Assembly: GCA_043718225.1 (NCBI GenBank)
Contig: JAYSWD010000100.1
Location: 1 to 44,726 of the forward strand
Direction of reading: 5' to 3'
Source: Multiplicimicrobium sp043718225
GTDB lineage: Bacteria; Omnitrophota; Omnitrophia; Omnitrophales; Aquincolibacteriaceae
DNA length: 44,726 nucleotides
The position numbers were made by a program, and so were the translations under genes. Position 1 is the stretch's first letter. The number at the start of each line of letters is the position of its first letter. The notes under the pieces were generated by a model. The model was not told where the DNA came from, made no database searches, and saw only the letters and a list, made by a program, of their open reading frames with translations. This document shows positions 8,527 to 15,495 of this stretch, in pieces.

Positions 8527-9098
8527 GCCTTAAAAAAATCGTATTTCTAGTATCGGGCGGCGGTACCAACATGGAGAATTTGATTAAACGCATGCGCTTG
8601 GGTGAAATTCCCGCCGAACCGGTTTTGGTCATCTGCAACCGTCCGGAAGCCGGCGCACTGGACCGAGCCGCGCTTTTGAGAGTGCCCGCCTGCGTAATTG
8701 ATCATGAACAATTTTCATCCCGGCATGATTTTGATAAAGAGTTGGCATCGGTCATTGATTCGAGCGGGGCCGATTTAATTTGTTTGGCAGGCTTTATGCG
8801 TCTGCTTACAACCGAATTTGTGAGCCGTTATCCCAAAAAACTGATCAACATTCATCCGTCGTATTTGCCGGCATTTCCGGGCGCGCATGCAATCCGCGAC
8901 GCGTATATCGCCAAAGCAAAAGAAACCGGGGTCACGATTCATTATGTCGATACGGGCGTGGATACCGGGCCTATTATTCTGCAAAAAAAGGTGCCGATTT
9001 ATTTGGGTGAGACGCTGGAAGCAGTTGAAGCGCGCGTGCATGAAACCGAGTATGAAATTTATCCGGAAGCCCTCAAGTTGGTCTTGAAAAACGTTTAA
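8523..9098 (+). CDS. purN: Phosphoribosylglycinamide formyltransferase
   Basis: This is the folate-dependent GAR transformylase, third step of de novo purine synthesis. Visible are the N-terminal phosphate-binding VSGGGTNMENLI, the catalytic Asn-His-Asp set in INIHPSYLPAFPGAHAI and HYVDTGVDTGPII, and the C-terminal VHETEYEIYPEAL. The 191-residue length is typical. The ATG lies within the end of rsmI (4-nt overlap), so the two genes are co-translated. No other pur gene is in the window. Downstream the operon seems to end: a dispersed palindrome and the first copy of the hairpin-bounded repeat follow. Confidence 0.95.
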   Translation: MSLKKIVFLVSGGGTNMENLIKRMRLGEIPAEPVLVICNRPEAGALDRAALLRVPACVIDHEQFSSRHDFDKELASVIDSSGADLICLAGFMRLLTTEFVSRYPKKLINIHPSYLPAFPGAHAIRDAYIAKAKETGVTIHYVDTGVDTGPIILQKKVPIYLGETLEAVEARVHETEYEIYPEALKLVLKNV

Positions 9099-9146
9099 CA
9101 GTTTTTCATTCACACTTCGTTTGCATGTCATTCTTATAATTCCACT

Positions 9147-9174
9147 TGTCATCCCAGCGTAGGCGGGGATCCAG
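9147..9174. repeat. Dispersed palindromic repeat, GTCATCCC...GGGGATCCAG type
   Basis: TGTCATCCCAGCG and AGGCGGGGATCCAG form a short hairpin (ATCCC with GGGAT, CC with GG). The reverse strand translates to the well-known spurious peptide WIPAYAGMT, a hallmark of this widespread small repeat in many bacterial genomes. It directly precedes the larger hairpin-bounded element. Confidence 0.7.
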
Positions 9175-9189
9175 TTCAATATTCTGCTT

Positions 9190-9429
9190 GGTTCAATCAA
9201 CTCTTTCGATCTGCTCAAACAGCGGATACTTCGTTCCGAACTCGCATTTCAAAAGAATTGATTGAACCCCCTCGCGTAAAGGGGAGGTGAGGCTTAAAAA
9301 GGAGAAACAGGGCTGAGTTTGCGGGGTTGCTCGAAGATGCTTTCATTTTATCTACTTATTTTCTGCCTCGAATCGCATTGCTAGTTTCCTGTTATATGGT
9401 TTTCCGCGATTCCCCGTGAATCGCGGAAA
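9190..9429 (+). repeat. Hairpin-bounded intergenic element, copy A
   Basis: The left hairpin has arms GGTTCAATCAA (9190-9200) and TTGATTGAACC (9258-9268). They enclose the conserved loop that begins GCTCAAACAG (9213) and ends GAACTCGC (9245), with an inner CGGA/TCCG stem. A tail GGGGAGGTGAGG then AAAGGAGAAAC follows, then AGTTTCC (about 9383) and a right hairpin (TTTCCGCGATTC at 9401-9412 with GAATCGCGGAAA at 9418-9429). The same architecture occurs in four more copies in the window. Confidence 0.8.
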
Positions 9430-9472
9430 GCCCTGATGATTTTTCTCCGTACCGTTTTCCGTTTCCTTCGAC

Positions 9473-9478
9473 TACAAT
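9473..9478 (+). promoter_or_regulatory. Possible -10 box upstream of the small membrane protein gene
   Basis: TACAAT lies 31 nt before the ATG at 9510 and overlaps the earlier ATG at 9477, which argues for the later start. No convincing -35 box is seen 17 nt upstream. Tentative. Confidence 0.3.
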
Positions 9479-9509
9479 GCTTCAACCTTTGGCTAAAGAA
9501 AGGGTAGGC

Positions 9510-9881
9510 ATGGATAAAAAACGAAAGCACCAAATAACTACGTGGGTTATTAATCTCTTAACGGTCATTTCTGTTTTCGTGAGTTTCTATTATTTTAAAA
9601 TAGTGGGTTTATTTGCAGTACTTTTAATTAGTTGGACTGTAAGTATATTTGTTGATTTATTAATGGGATTTACGAGATTAAGTTTGGGTTTGCGCGGGCT
9701 TTGGGTGGGGGTGTGGGATATTTCAAGACAAGGTAACCCAAAAAGGTATTGGGCAGTTATGGTTTTCCAAATGTTTGCCCTTGTTGCAGTTGCTGCTATT
9801 GTCTTTAGCATAAACAAACTTTTGAAACCTTTCCTCCAAAAATGTCGATTTTTGATCAACGTTCAGCTGAATAAAGGATAA
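9510..9881 (+). CDS. Small hydrophobic membrane protein of unknown function
   Basis: I do not recognise a family. With the ATG at 9510, preceded by the purine-rich AAAGAAAGGGTAGG, the product has 123 residues. It has a basic N-terminus (MDKKRKHQ), two closely spaced hydrophobic segments at about residues 10-55 (WVINLLTVISVFVSFYYF and IVGLFAVLLISWTVSIFV), a Gly/Arg/Trp-containing loop (GLRGLWVGVWDISRQG), and a third segment near residues 85-105 (MVFQMFALVAVAAIVFSI). It is probably an inner-membrane protein. An upstream ATG at 9477 would add 11 residues but overlaps a likely -10 box. The gene is more AT-rich than its neighbours. It is followed 3 nt later by a lipoprotein gene, and the pair is bracketed by two same-orientation repeat copies (A and B), which suggests accessory cargo. 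Confidence 0.7.
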   Translation: MDKKRKHQITTWVINLLTVISVFVSFYYFKIVGLFAVLLISWTVSIFVDLLMGFTRLSLGLRGLWVGVWDISRQGNPKRYWAVMVFQMFALVAVAAIVFSINKLLKPFLQKCRFLINVQLNKG

Positions 9882-9884
9882 GCA

Positions 9885-10529
9885 ATGAATACAAAAATAA
9901 TTTTAACTATTATTTCAGGCTTTCTGGTTCTTGGGTTCTTGTCCGGCTGCGCGACGAGTTACGGCCGGCAAAATGATCCGGTGCGCGTTTATTTCAAAAC
10001 CAACGCGCCGCAAGCGACGGTCAATTGCGGAGGCGAGGCCACGGAATTGCCGGGCAATATTTCGCTTAGGCGTGGGTCGAATCACGATTGCTTGGCTCAA
10101 GCCCCCGGCTTTGAGAAGTTAAATTTCCGGGTTTGGTCCAAAATTTCAGGTGAAGGTTTCAAATATTCCACCAAAGTAAATTGGCAGAAGTGGAGTAAAT
10201 GGACATTGGGAATCGGCAATCTCGTTGCCTGGCCGATTGATTTCTTTTCAGGCTCTATGAAAACACTGGAAAATGACCGTTATGATTTAAGGATGCGCTC
10301 TTCCGGTTCGGTTTCGACAAAGGATAAGGTTTTAGATAAGACAGCGAACATCACTAAAAAAATAGTTTCTATTCCCGCGGACGTGGTGGAGGAAACAACC
10401 GGCGCGGTCATGAATGGTGTGATCAAAAAGCCCGCGGAAGCTTTGGGGCTTGCCTCCAGTGAGCAGCGCGAAGAGACCGAAAAAGTGCTTGAGGGCCAAG
10501 CAGCCGCCGAGCATTTATCGGGAAAATAA
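9885..10529 (+). CDS. Lipoprotein of unknown function with a PEGA-like N-terminal part
   Basis: The signal peptide carries a clear lipobox (LGFLSGC, Cys about residue 22), so this should be a lipid-anchored envelope protein. After the Cys, residues about 32-75 (VRVYFKTNAPQATVNCGG...LPGNISLRRGSNHDCLAQAPGFEKL) resemble PEGA-type beta domains, in which a small folded insert ends in a xxxAPGYE-like strand. The middle (LGIGNLVAWPIDFFSGSMKTL) resembles a segment found in other short bacterial lipoproteins of this kind. The C-terminal 90 residues are charged and probably helical (VVEETTGAVMNGVIKKP). The start at 9885 follows AAAGGATAAGC, a good Shine-Dalgarno, and lies 3 nt after the membrane protein gene, so the two are probably co-transcribed. 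Function unknown. Confidence 0.75.
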   Translation: MNTKIILTIISGFLVLGFLSGCATSYGRQNDPVRVYFKTNAPQATVNCGGEATELPGNISLRRGSNHDCLAQAPGFEKLNFRVWSKISGEGFKYSTKVNWQKWSKWTLGIGNLVAWPIDFFSGSMKTLENDRYDLRMRSSGSVSTKDKVLDKTANITKKIVSIPADVVEETTGAVMNGVIKKPAEALGLASSEQREETEKVLEGQAAAEHLSGK

Positions 10530-10607
10530 GCTGATAATTTTTCGAAGTACTTGCGTGGTGACTTTTACTTTGTGCTCGATTTAAATCGATCCTTGTGTTG
10601 AGCTCAT

Positions 10608-10841
10608 AAAAAGAATGGGCCCCGGCTCAAACAACCAATGCTTCGCTTGGAACTCGCCGGTCCCCACTCTTTTTTTGAGCGATCTTCGCAGTGTGGGGGA
10701 GGAGGGTAGAAGCAGAGAAACAAGGCGGTGAATGAAAAGCGATAGAGAGCCGCAACCCTAATCTTTCCTACAATAGCCTTCAAGGCCTTCACAGTAGTTT
10801 CCCCTTATATCTTGTTTTATCTCAGCCAAGCGGAGATAAAA
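10608..10841 (+). repeat. Hairpin-bounded intergenic element, copy B
   Basis: The left hairpin arms are at 10608-10625 (AAAAAGAATGGG...) and 10657-10674 (...CCCCACTCTTTTT), pairing at 15 of 18 positions. The conserved loop begins CTCAAACAACC and ends GGAACTCG (10626-10656), with inner stem CCAA/TTGG. The tail carries CGCAGTGTGGGGGAGG and AGAGAAAC, then GTAGTTTCC. The right hairpin is TTTTATCTC (10815-10823) with GAGATAAAA (10833-10841). The U-rich 3' arm could also act as a terminator for the lipoprotein gene. Confidence 0.8.
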
Positions 10842-10877
10842 AAATGAATCGATAAATTCCGATATTTTTATTTAAAT

Positions 10878-11152
10878 CTTTTCTCCTGGTGCGGTTGCAT
10901 TTATGGTCGAAGACCACCGAACCAGGAGAAAAGAATATGATAGGAAGCTAGCTTGCTGAGGTTAAGGCTCGGTGTGGCAAATTTAATGAAGGGCGGCTTC
11001 GATTAATTTAGATTTCTCTACCGTGCTTCTCCTTTCAAAGCCTCTCCACCCCCTTTAGCGCGGATGTCATTAGAAAAGGATCTGAAATGCGAGTTCCGCA
11101 GGAGCGAAGCGACGAGGACTGCCTGAGCAGTTCAGGGGCCTTTTCTAATGAC
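10878..11152 (-). repeat. Hairpin-bounded intergenic element, copy C, inverted
   Basis: In reverse orientation, the left hairpin uses perfect 14-bp arms GTCATTAGAAAAGG (11066-11079) and CCTTTTCTAATGAC (11139-11152). They enclose GCGAGTTCC (11089) and GCCTGAGC (11121-11128), the reverse complement of the conserved loop ends. The purine tail is read as CCTCTCCACCCCC on the + strand. The right hairpin is CTTTTCTCCTGGT (10878-10890) with its exact complement at 10921-10933, enclosing an inner TGGTC/GACCA hairpin. The box reads GGAAGCT next to it. Copies B and C lie tail to tail. Confidence 0.78.
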
Positions 11153-11173
11153 CGACTCATTGTATGTTTCTAG

Positions 11174-11179
11174 TATAAT
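11174..11179 (+). promoter_or_regulatory. Possible -10 box for the oligopeptidase gene
   Basis: A perfect TATAAT lies 71 nt before the start at 11251, just outside repeat copy C. The sequence 17 nt upstream (ACCGAC) is a poor -35. Tentative. Confidence 0.35.
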
Positions 11180-11250
11180 AGAAATTACAAATTAACTTCT
11201 TATAGCGCTTATTTTTTTAAAAGACTCGGCACCAAGTTTGAGAGACATTA

Positions 11251-13440
11251 ATGGCTTCGCCGTCTCGTTTTTTTGAAACCCTGGTTTTGATTATTGGAAT
11301 TACGGCGTTAGGCATCGCTGTATGGATCAACATGAATGGAAGACAAATGAATTTTTCTCTTGAGCATGTGTTAAATGAACAACCTCCCGTAGCTGAAAAA
11401 AAAGCGCATGCCGTGAAGGCGCATGGCGAAACGTGGGAAGATCCTTATTTTTGGCTGCGCGAAAAAGAAAATCCCGAAGTAATCGATTATCTTAAGGCCG
11501 AGAATACTTACGCGGAAAAAATTCTCAAACCCACCGAGGATTTTCAGAAAAAAATTTATGCCGAAATGCTCGGGCGCATTAAAGAGGATGATCTGAGCGT
11601 GCCGGTCTATAAAAAAGGTTTTTTTTATTATTCGCGCACTGAAAAGGGCAAGTCCTACGCAATTTATTGCCGGAAAGCCGCGCCTGAGGTGCGCAATAAA
11701 ACACAGCCGGCTTTGGACGTGCCGGAAGAAATTCTGCTGGATGTGAATCAACTTGCCGCCGGTTCGGATGATTTTGCGCTGGGTGTTTTCAGCATCAGCC
11801 CCGATCAGAAACTGCTCGCGTATTCGTGGGATAACACAGGTTCCGAAACTTACACGTTGCAGGTAAAAAATCTGGAAACAGGCGCCCTACTATCCGAAAA
11901 AATTTTAGCCACCGGAACCAGTCTGGTTTGGGCGAATGATAACCGGACCTTTTTTTATAGCACGCTCGACACCATGAAACGGCCTTACAGGCTGTTCCGG
12001 CATTTGCTGGGTGCGGATTCCGCAAAGGATGCTTTGATTTACGAAGAAAAAGACGAGCGTTTTTTTTTAGCGGCGAATAAGAGCAAAGACGAACGCTATT
12101 TATTGATCGAGCTTCACAGTAAAAATACTTCAGAGGAACTTTTTCTTAATGCGAATACGCCGCAGGGAAAATTTGAAATTCTGGCGCCGCGCGAAGAGGG
12201 AATTGAGTATTCCGCCGAACATCAGGACGGAAACTTTCTGATTCTGACAAATTGGCAGGCGGTTAACTTTCGGGTTATGGCCGTGCCCGTCGCCGGCCCC
12301 GGCCGCGCGAATTGGAAAGAATGGTATGCCCACCGGCCCGAAGTGAAACTAGACGGGCTGGATGTATTTAAAAATTACGCGGTTCTTTACGAGCGCTCAA
12401 ACGGCAACACTGATATCCGGATCATTGATCTGAAAAACCGGGATGAAAAGCGCGTTGATTTCGGCGAAACGGTTTATACTTCGGGCGGGGGATCGAATCC
12501 GGAATATGGTTCCGAAATTCTGAGGATTGGATTCGCGTCCCTGCTTACGCCCTCTACTGTCTACGACTACAACATGCGTACGCGCGACCGCGAAGTTAAA
12601 AAGCGGCAGGAAGTTTTGGGTGGCTATGACCCCGCGCAGTATGCCTCGGAACGTGTTTTTGCAACTTCGCATGACGGCGCAAAAATTCCGATTTCTTTGG
12701 TTTACAAAAAGGGACTGAAGCGCGACGGTTCTTCAAAAGCCTGGATTTACGGCTACGGTTCCTACGGCATCAGCATGGACCCCGTTTTTTCTTCAAACCG
12801 TTTAAGCTTGCTTGACCGCGGATTTGTTTTCGCGATCGCGCATATCCGCGGCGGCGGCGATATGGGGCGGCCGTGGTATGACGCCGGCAAACTTAAAAAC
12901 AAAATGAATACCTTTCTTGATTTTATCGCCTGCGCCGAATTTTTAATTCGTGAAAAATATACTTCCGCGGACCGGCTTGTCACATCCGGCGGCAGCGCGG
13001 GCGGTCTTTTGATGGGGGCGGCGGCGAATCTGCGGCCCGATCTTTTCAAAGCCATGATTTTGGACGTACCGTTTGTCGACGCGTTAAACACAATGCTCGA
13101 TGCGTCTTTGCCGTTGACTGTCACCGAATATGACGAATGGGGCAATCCGGAAGAAATGGAATCTTTTAAAACGATACGGGCTTACGCGCCTTATGAAAAT
13201 ATCAAAGCGCAGAATTATCCGAACATGCTTGTAACAGGCGGCTTGAATGATCCGCGCGTGCAATATTGGGAGCCGGCGAAATGGACTGCAAAATTACGCG
13301 CGACAAAAACGGATAAAAATCTGCTCTTAATGATTATTCATATGGGTTCGGGCCATGGCGGCCCGTCTGGACGTTACGCGTATCTCAAAGAGATTGCGCG
13401 TGATTATACTTTTATGTTCGCGATGACAGACGGCCTTTGA
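11251..13440 (+). CDS. Membrane-anchored prolyl oligopeptidase family (S9A) serine peptidase, oligopeptidase B-like
   Basis: This serine peptidase probably cleaves short peptides after basic residues if it behaves like oligopeptidase B. Residues about 8-27 (LVLIIGITALGIAVWI) form an N-terminal membrane segment, unusual because typical PtrB is cytosolic. The propeller domain starts with the family signature GETWEDPYFWLREKENPEVIDYL. The catalytic domain has GGGDMGRPWYDAGKLKNKMN, the nucleophile Ser in TSGGSAGGLLMGA, the Asp in GLNDPRVQYWEPAKW and the His in GSGHGGPSGRY. The 729-residue length is normal for the family plus the anchor. QYWEPAKW favours oligopeptidase B over prolyl endopeptidase. 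A likely promoter lies upstream; the gene appears monocistronic, between repeat copy C and gatC. Confidence 0.88.
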   Translation: MASPSRFFETLVLIIGITALGIAVWINMNGRQMNFSLEHVLNEQPPVAEKKAHAVKAHGETWEDPYFWLREKENPEVIDYLKAENTYAEKILKPTEDFQKKIYAEMLGRIKEDDLSVPVYKKGFFYYSRTEKGKSYAIYCRKAAPEVRNKTQPALDVPEEILLDVNQLAAGSDDFALGVFSISPDQKLLAYSWDNTGSETYTLQVKNLETGALLSEKILATGTSLVWANDNRTFFYSTLDTMKRPYRLFRHLLGADSAKDALIYEEKDERFFLAANKSKDERYLLIELHSKNTSEELFLNANTPQGKFEILAPREEGIEYSAEHQDGNFLILTNWQAVNFRVMAVPVAGPGRANWKEWYAHRPEVKLDGLDVFKNYAVLYERSNGNTDIRIIDLKNRDEKRVDFGETVYTSGGGSNPEYGSEILRIGFASLLTPSTVYDYNMRTRDREVKKRQEVLGGYDPAQYASERVFATSHDGAKIPISLVYKKGLKRDGSSKAWIYGYGSYGISMDPVFSSNRLSLLDRGFVFAIAHIRGGGDMGRPWYDAGKLKNKMNTFLDFIACAEFLIREKYTSADRLVTSGGSAGGLLMGAAANLRPDLFKAMILDVPFVDALNTMLDASLPLTVTEYDEWGNPEEMESFKTIRAYAPYENIKAQNYPNMLVTGGLNDPRVQYWEPAKWTAKLRATKTDKNLLLMIIHMGSGHGGPSGRYAYLKEIARDYTFMFAMTDGL

Positions 13441-13481
13441 GATTCAGCTTGGCGCGGGCTAGTTTGCCGTGTTAAATTTGC

Positions 13482-13541
13482 CCTTCCGAGTTTCGTTTTT
13501 GCATGTGCCGAGCTCATGCAAAGCGAGTTTTCGGGTGAAGG
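13482..13541. repeat. Long imperfect hairpin between the peptidase gene and gatC
   Basis: CCTTC (13482) pairs with GAAGG (13541). Inside, CGA pairs with TCG on both sides, and TTTGCATG (13498-13505) pairs with CATGCAAA (13515-13522) around a 9-nt loop. There is no T-tract after it, so termination is uncertain. It ends about 20 nt before the gatC start. Confidence 0.5.
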
Positions 13542-13564
13542 AAAATAAATTTTCAAGGAAGTTT

Positions 13565-13849
13565 ATGGATTTTGACATTAATAAAGTAGCCAAATTGTCG
13601 CGTTTGAAGCTGGCGCCCGAAGAAGGGGCTAAGCTGGCGCAGAATTTAAGCGCGATCCTGGATTATGTGAAAAATCTTGAGAAACTGGACACAAAAAATG
13701 TCGAGCCAACGAGCCATGTCCTTAATCTTGAGAATGTTTACCGTCCCGACGAAGTCAAAAAATCTTTGGCGCGCGACAAAGTTTTAAAACACGCGCCCGC
13801 AAGTGACGGGTTTTTCTTCAAAGTTCCCAAAACCGTCACGAGAGAATAA
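13565..13849 (+). CDS. gatC: Aspartyl/glutamyl-tRNA amidotransferase subunit C
   Basis: This small subunit stabilises GatA in the GatCAB complex, which converts Glu-tRNA(Gln) and/or Asp-tRNA(Asn) to the amidated forms. The start at ATG 13565 is preceded by AAGGAAG and gives a 94-residue protein, the normal size; the longer open frame upstream is not needed. Landmarks are INKVAKLSRLKLAPEEGAKL at the N-terminus, ILDYVKNLEKLDTKNVEPTSHVL in the middle, and the RPDEVKKSLARDKVLKHAPA and GFFFKVPKTV ending. gatA and gatB follow in the same direction. The tRNA-Gln(UUG) gene at 22.1 kb is a likely end user, since GlnRS is often missing when GatCAB is present. Confidence 0.93.
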   Translation: MDFDINKVAKLSRLKLAPEEGAKLAQNLSAILDYVKNLEKLDTKNVEPTSHVLNLENVYRPDEVKKSLARDKVLKHAPASDGFFFKVPKTVTRE

Positions 13850-13850
13850 T

Positions 13851-13943
13851 GACTGATACGACTGACGACCGACGACTAACGACTAACATCGAGTTGCCCA
13901 ACACTCCCGGTGTTGGGAGCAGTCTCCCATCACCGGGAGTGTT
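13851..13943. repeat. Tandem-repeat tract plus long palindrome before gatA
   Basis: 13851-13887 is an imperfect repeat of ACGACTAACGACTGACG-like units of 7-8 nt. It is followed by a near-perfect hairpin at 13900-13943: 20-nt arms (AACACTCCCGGTG then TGGGAG, and the complement) with one T-T mismatch and the tetraloop CAGT. The hairpin ends 27 nt before the gatA start and could influence gatC-gatA expression. Confidence 0.75.
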
Positions 13944-13970
13944 CCTCAGGTTTTTACGTAAGGCTTCGAT

Positions 13971-15404
13971 ATGACTTCTGCTTTACACAGTCTGACATTC
14001 AAGCAGGCAGTTGAGCATGCGAAAAAAAATGGTGCGGCAGATTTAATCAAAGCCGTTAAAGAACGTGCGCAGAAATTAAATCCCTCGCTCAATGCTTTTT
14101 TGCGTTTGGACCAAACTGTTTCTTCCAACGGGAACGCTTCGGGAGCGTTTGGCGGTGTTCCGGTCGCGGTTAAAGATAATATTTGCGTCGAGGGGCAGGA
14201 GGCGACCTGCGCGTCTAAAATCCTAAAAGGGCATGTCGCACCTTACGATGCGACCGTAATTCAAAAATTAAAAAATTCCGGCGCGTCGATTTTCGGAACC
14301 TGCAATATGGATGAATTCGCATTCGGTTCTTCCTGCGAAACTTCGGCTTTCGGCCCGGCCAAGAATCCCTGGGATATCTCGCGCGTGCCGGGCGGTTCCA
14401 GCGGCGGTTCCGCGGCAGCGGTCGCGGCGGATATGGCTTATGCGGCGCTTGGCAGCGACACGGGCGGTTCCATCCGTCAGCCGGCGGCATTATGCGGTCT
14501 CGTCGGCCTGAAGCCTACTTATGGGCGCATTTCACGCAGCGGATTAATCGCTTTCGGTTCGAGCTTCGATCAAATCGGGCCGATCACAAAAACCGTCGAA
14601 GATTCCGCGATGCTGCTCGGCGCTATGGCGGGGCATGACATGATGGATTCGACTTCGGCGAATGTTTTTGTGCCTGATTACGCCAAAAATTTAAATGCTT
14701 CGATCAAGGGGCTCAAAATCGGATTACCGAAAGAATTTTTCCCGCAAGACGGCGGCGGGATGGACAAGGATGTTGAAAAATCCGTGCGCGAAGCGGTGGA
14801 GCAGCTGAAAAGTCTCGGCGCGGAAATCCGCGAAATGACGCTGCCGCATGTGAAGTATTCGGTGGAAGTTTATTATATTGTCGCGGTCGCGGAAGCGAGT
14901 TCGAATCTTGGACGGTTTGACGGCGTGCGTTTCGGCGCGCGCGCGGCGGCGAAAGATTTGAACGAAGTTTATTTCGCGAGTCGCAGCGAAGGCTTCGGCC
15001 AGGAAGCGAAGCGCCGCATTCTGCTCGGCACATTCGTGCTTTCGGCGGGGTATTACGAAGCTTATTATCTGAAAGGCCAGAAAGTCCGCACACTGATTAG
15101 AAATGACTTTGATCAAGCATTTAGGGAAGTCGATGTGATTTTATCGCCGACTTCGCCGACGCCCGCATTTAAAATCGGCGAGAAGTCGAATGACCCGCTC
15201 GCGATGTATTTATCCGATATTTATACGATTCCAGCGAATTTGGCGGGAATTCCGGCGTTGTCAGTTCCTTGCGGTTTTACGGGCGCGGGACTTCCGATCG
15301 GTTTACAGCTGATGGGCCGCGCGTTTGAAGAAGAAACAATTTTGAGGGTGGCGCATCAGTATGAACAGAAAACACAGTTTTATAAGAAGAAACCAAGTTT
15401 ATGA
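13971..15404 (+). CDS. gatA: Aspartyl/glutamyl-tRNA amidotransferase subunit A
   Basis: This amidase-signature subunit releases ammonia from glutamine for the transamidation in GatCAB. The Ser-cisSer-Lys triad is visible: Lys in VAVKDNICVEG, the Ser residues in PGGSSGGSAAAVAADM and SDTGGSIRQPAALCGLVG. GLKPTYGRISRSGLIAFGSSFDQIGP is diagnostic for GatA within the family. The C-terminal part includes ILSPTSPTPAFKIGE and SVPCGFTGAGLPIGLQLMG. The 477-residue length is normal. It starts 121 nt after gatC, the gap being filled with a repeat tract and hairpin, and is followed by gatB after another repeat hairpin. No clear Shine-Dalgarno is seen before the ATG. Confidence 0.95.
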   Translation: MTSALHSLTFKQAVEHAKKNGAADLIKAVKERAQKLNPSLNAFLRLDQTVSSNGNASGAFGGVPVAVKDNICVEGQEATCASKILKGHVAPYDATVIQKLKNSGASIFGTCNMDEFAFGSSCETSAFGPAKNPWDISRVPGGSSGGSAAAVAADMAYAALGSDTGGSIRQPAALCGLVGLKPTYGRISRSGLIAFGSSFDQIGPITKTVEDSAMLLGAMAGHDMMDSTSANVFVPDYAKNLNASIKGLKIGLPKEFFPQDGGGMDKDVEKSVREAVEQLKSLGAEIREMTLPHVKYSVEVYYIVAVAEASSNLGRFDGVRFGARAAAKDLNEVYFASRSEGFGQEAKRRILLGTFVLSAGYYEAYYLKGQKVRTLIRNDFDQAFREVDVILSPTSPTPAFKIGEKSNDPLAMYLSDIYTIPANLAGIPALSVPCGFTGAGLPIGLQLMGRAFEEETILRVAHQYEQKTQFYKKKPSL

Positions 15405-15420
15405 ACAAAAATCAAAACTG

Positions 15421-15491
15421 TAGCGATCAGCGATCAGCGATCAGCGGACAGAATAATTCCCTGAACGCTGTACGCCGAACGCTGTGCGCTG
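15421..15491. repeat. Inverted pair of tandem repeats forming a hairpin before gatB
   Basis: The left arm (15421-15451) is four units of about 7-8 nt of the type CAGCGAT. The right arm (15461-15491) is CTGAACGCTGTACGC-like, the reverse complement of the same pattern. Aligned over 31 positions 22 can pair, with mismatches recurring at the repeat period, and the loop is 9 nt. The hairpin ends 4 nt before the gatB ATG and occupies the ribosome-binding site position. Confidence 0.78.
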
Positions 15492-15495
15492 TTTT

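Noticed and set aside
8775..9218. Reverse-strand ORF antisense to purN containing WIPAYAGMT
   Set aside because: It is the translation of a dispersed palindrome plus the antisense of purN; WIPAYAGMT is a known spurious repeat peptide.
10604..10792. Reverse-strand ORF with SSKRSIGCLS
   Set aside because: It translates the left hairpin loop of repeat copy B. The ORF at 17975-18187 shares SSERSIGCLS because it covers copy D. The shared peptide reflects the DNA repeat.
13469..13564. N-terminal extension of gatC from 13469
   Set aside because: The ATG at 13565 has a good Shine-Dalgarno and gives the normal GatC length; the extension covers a palindrome.
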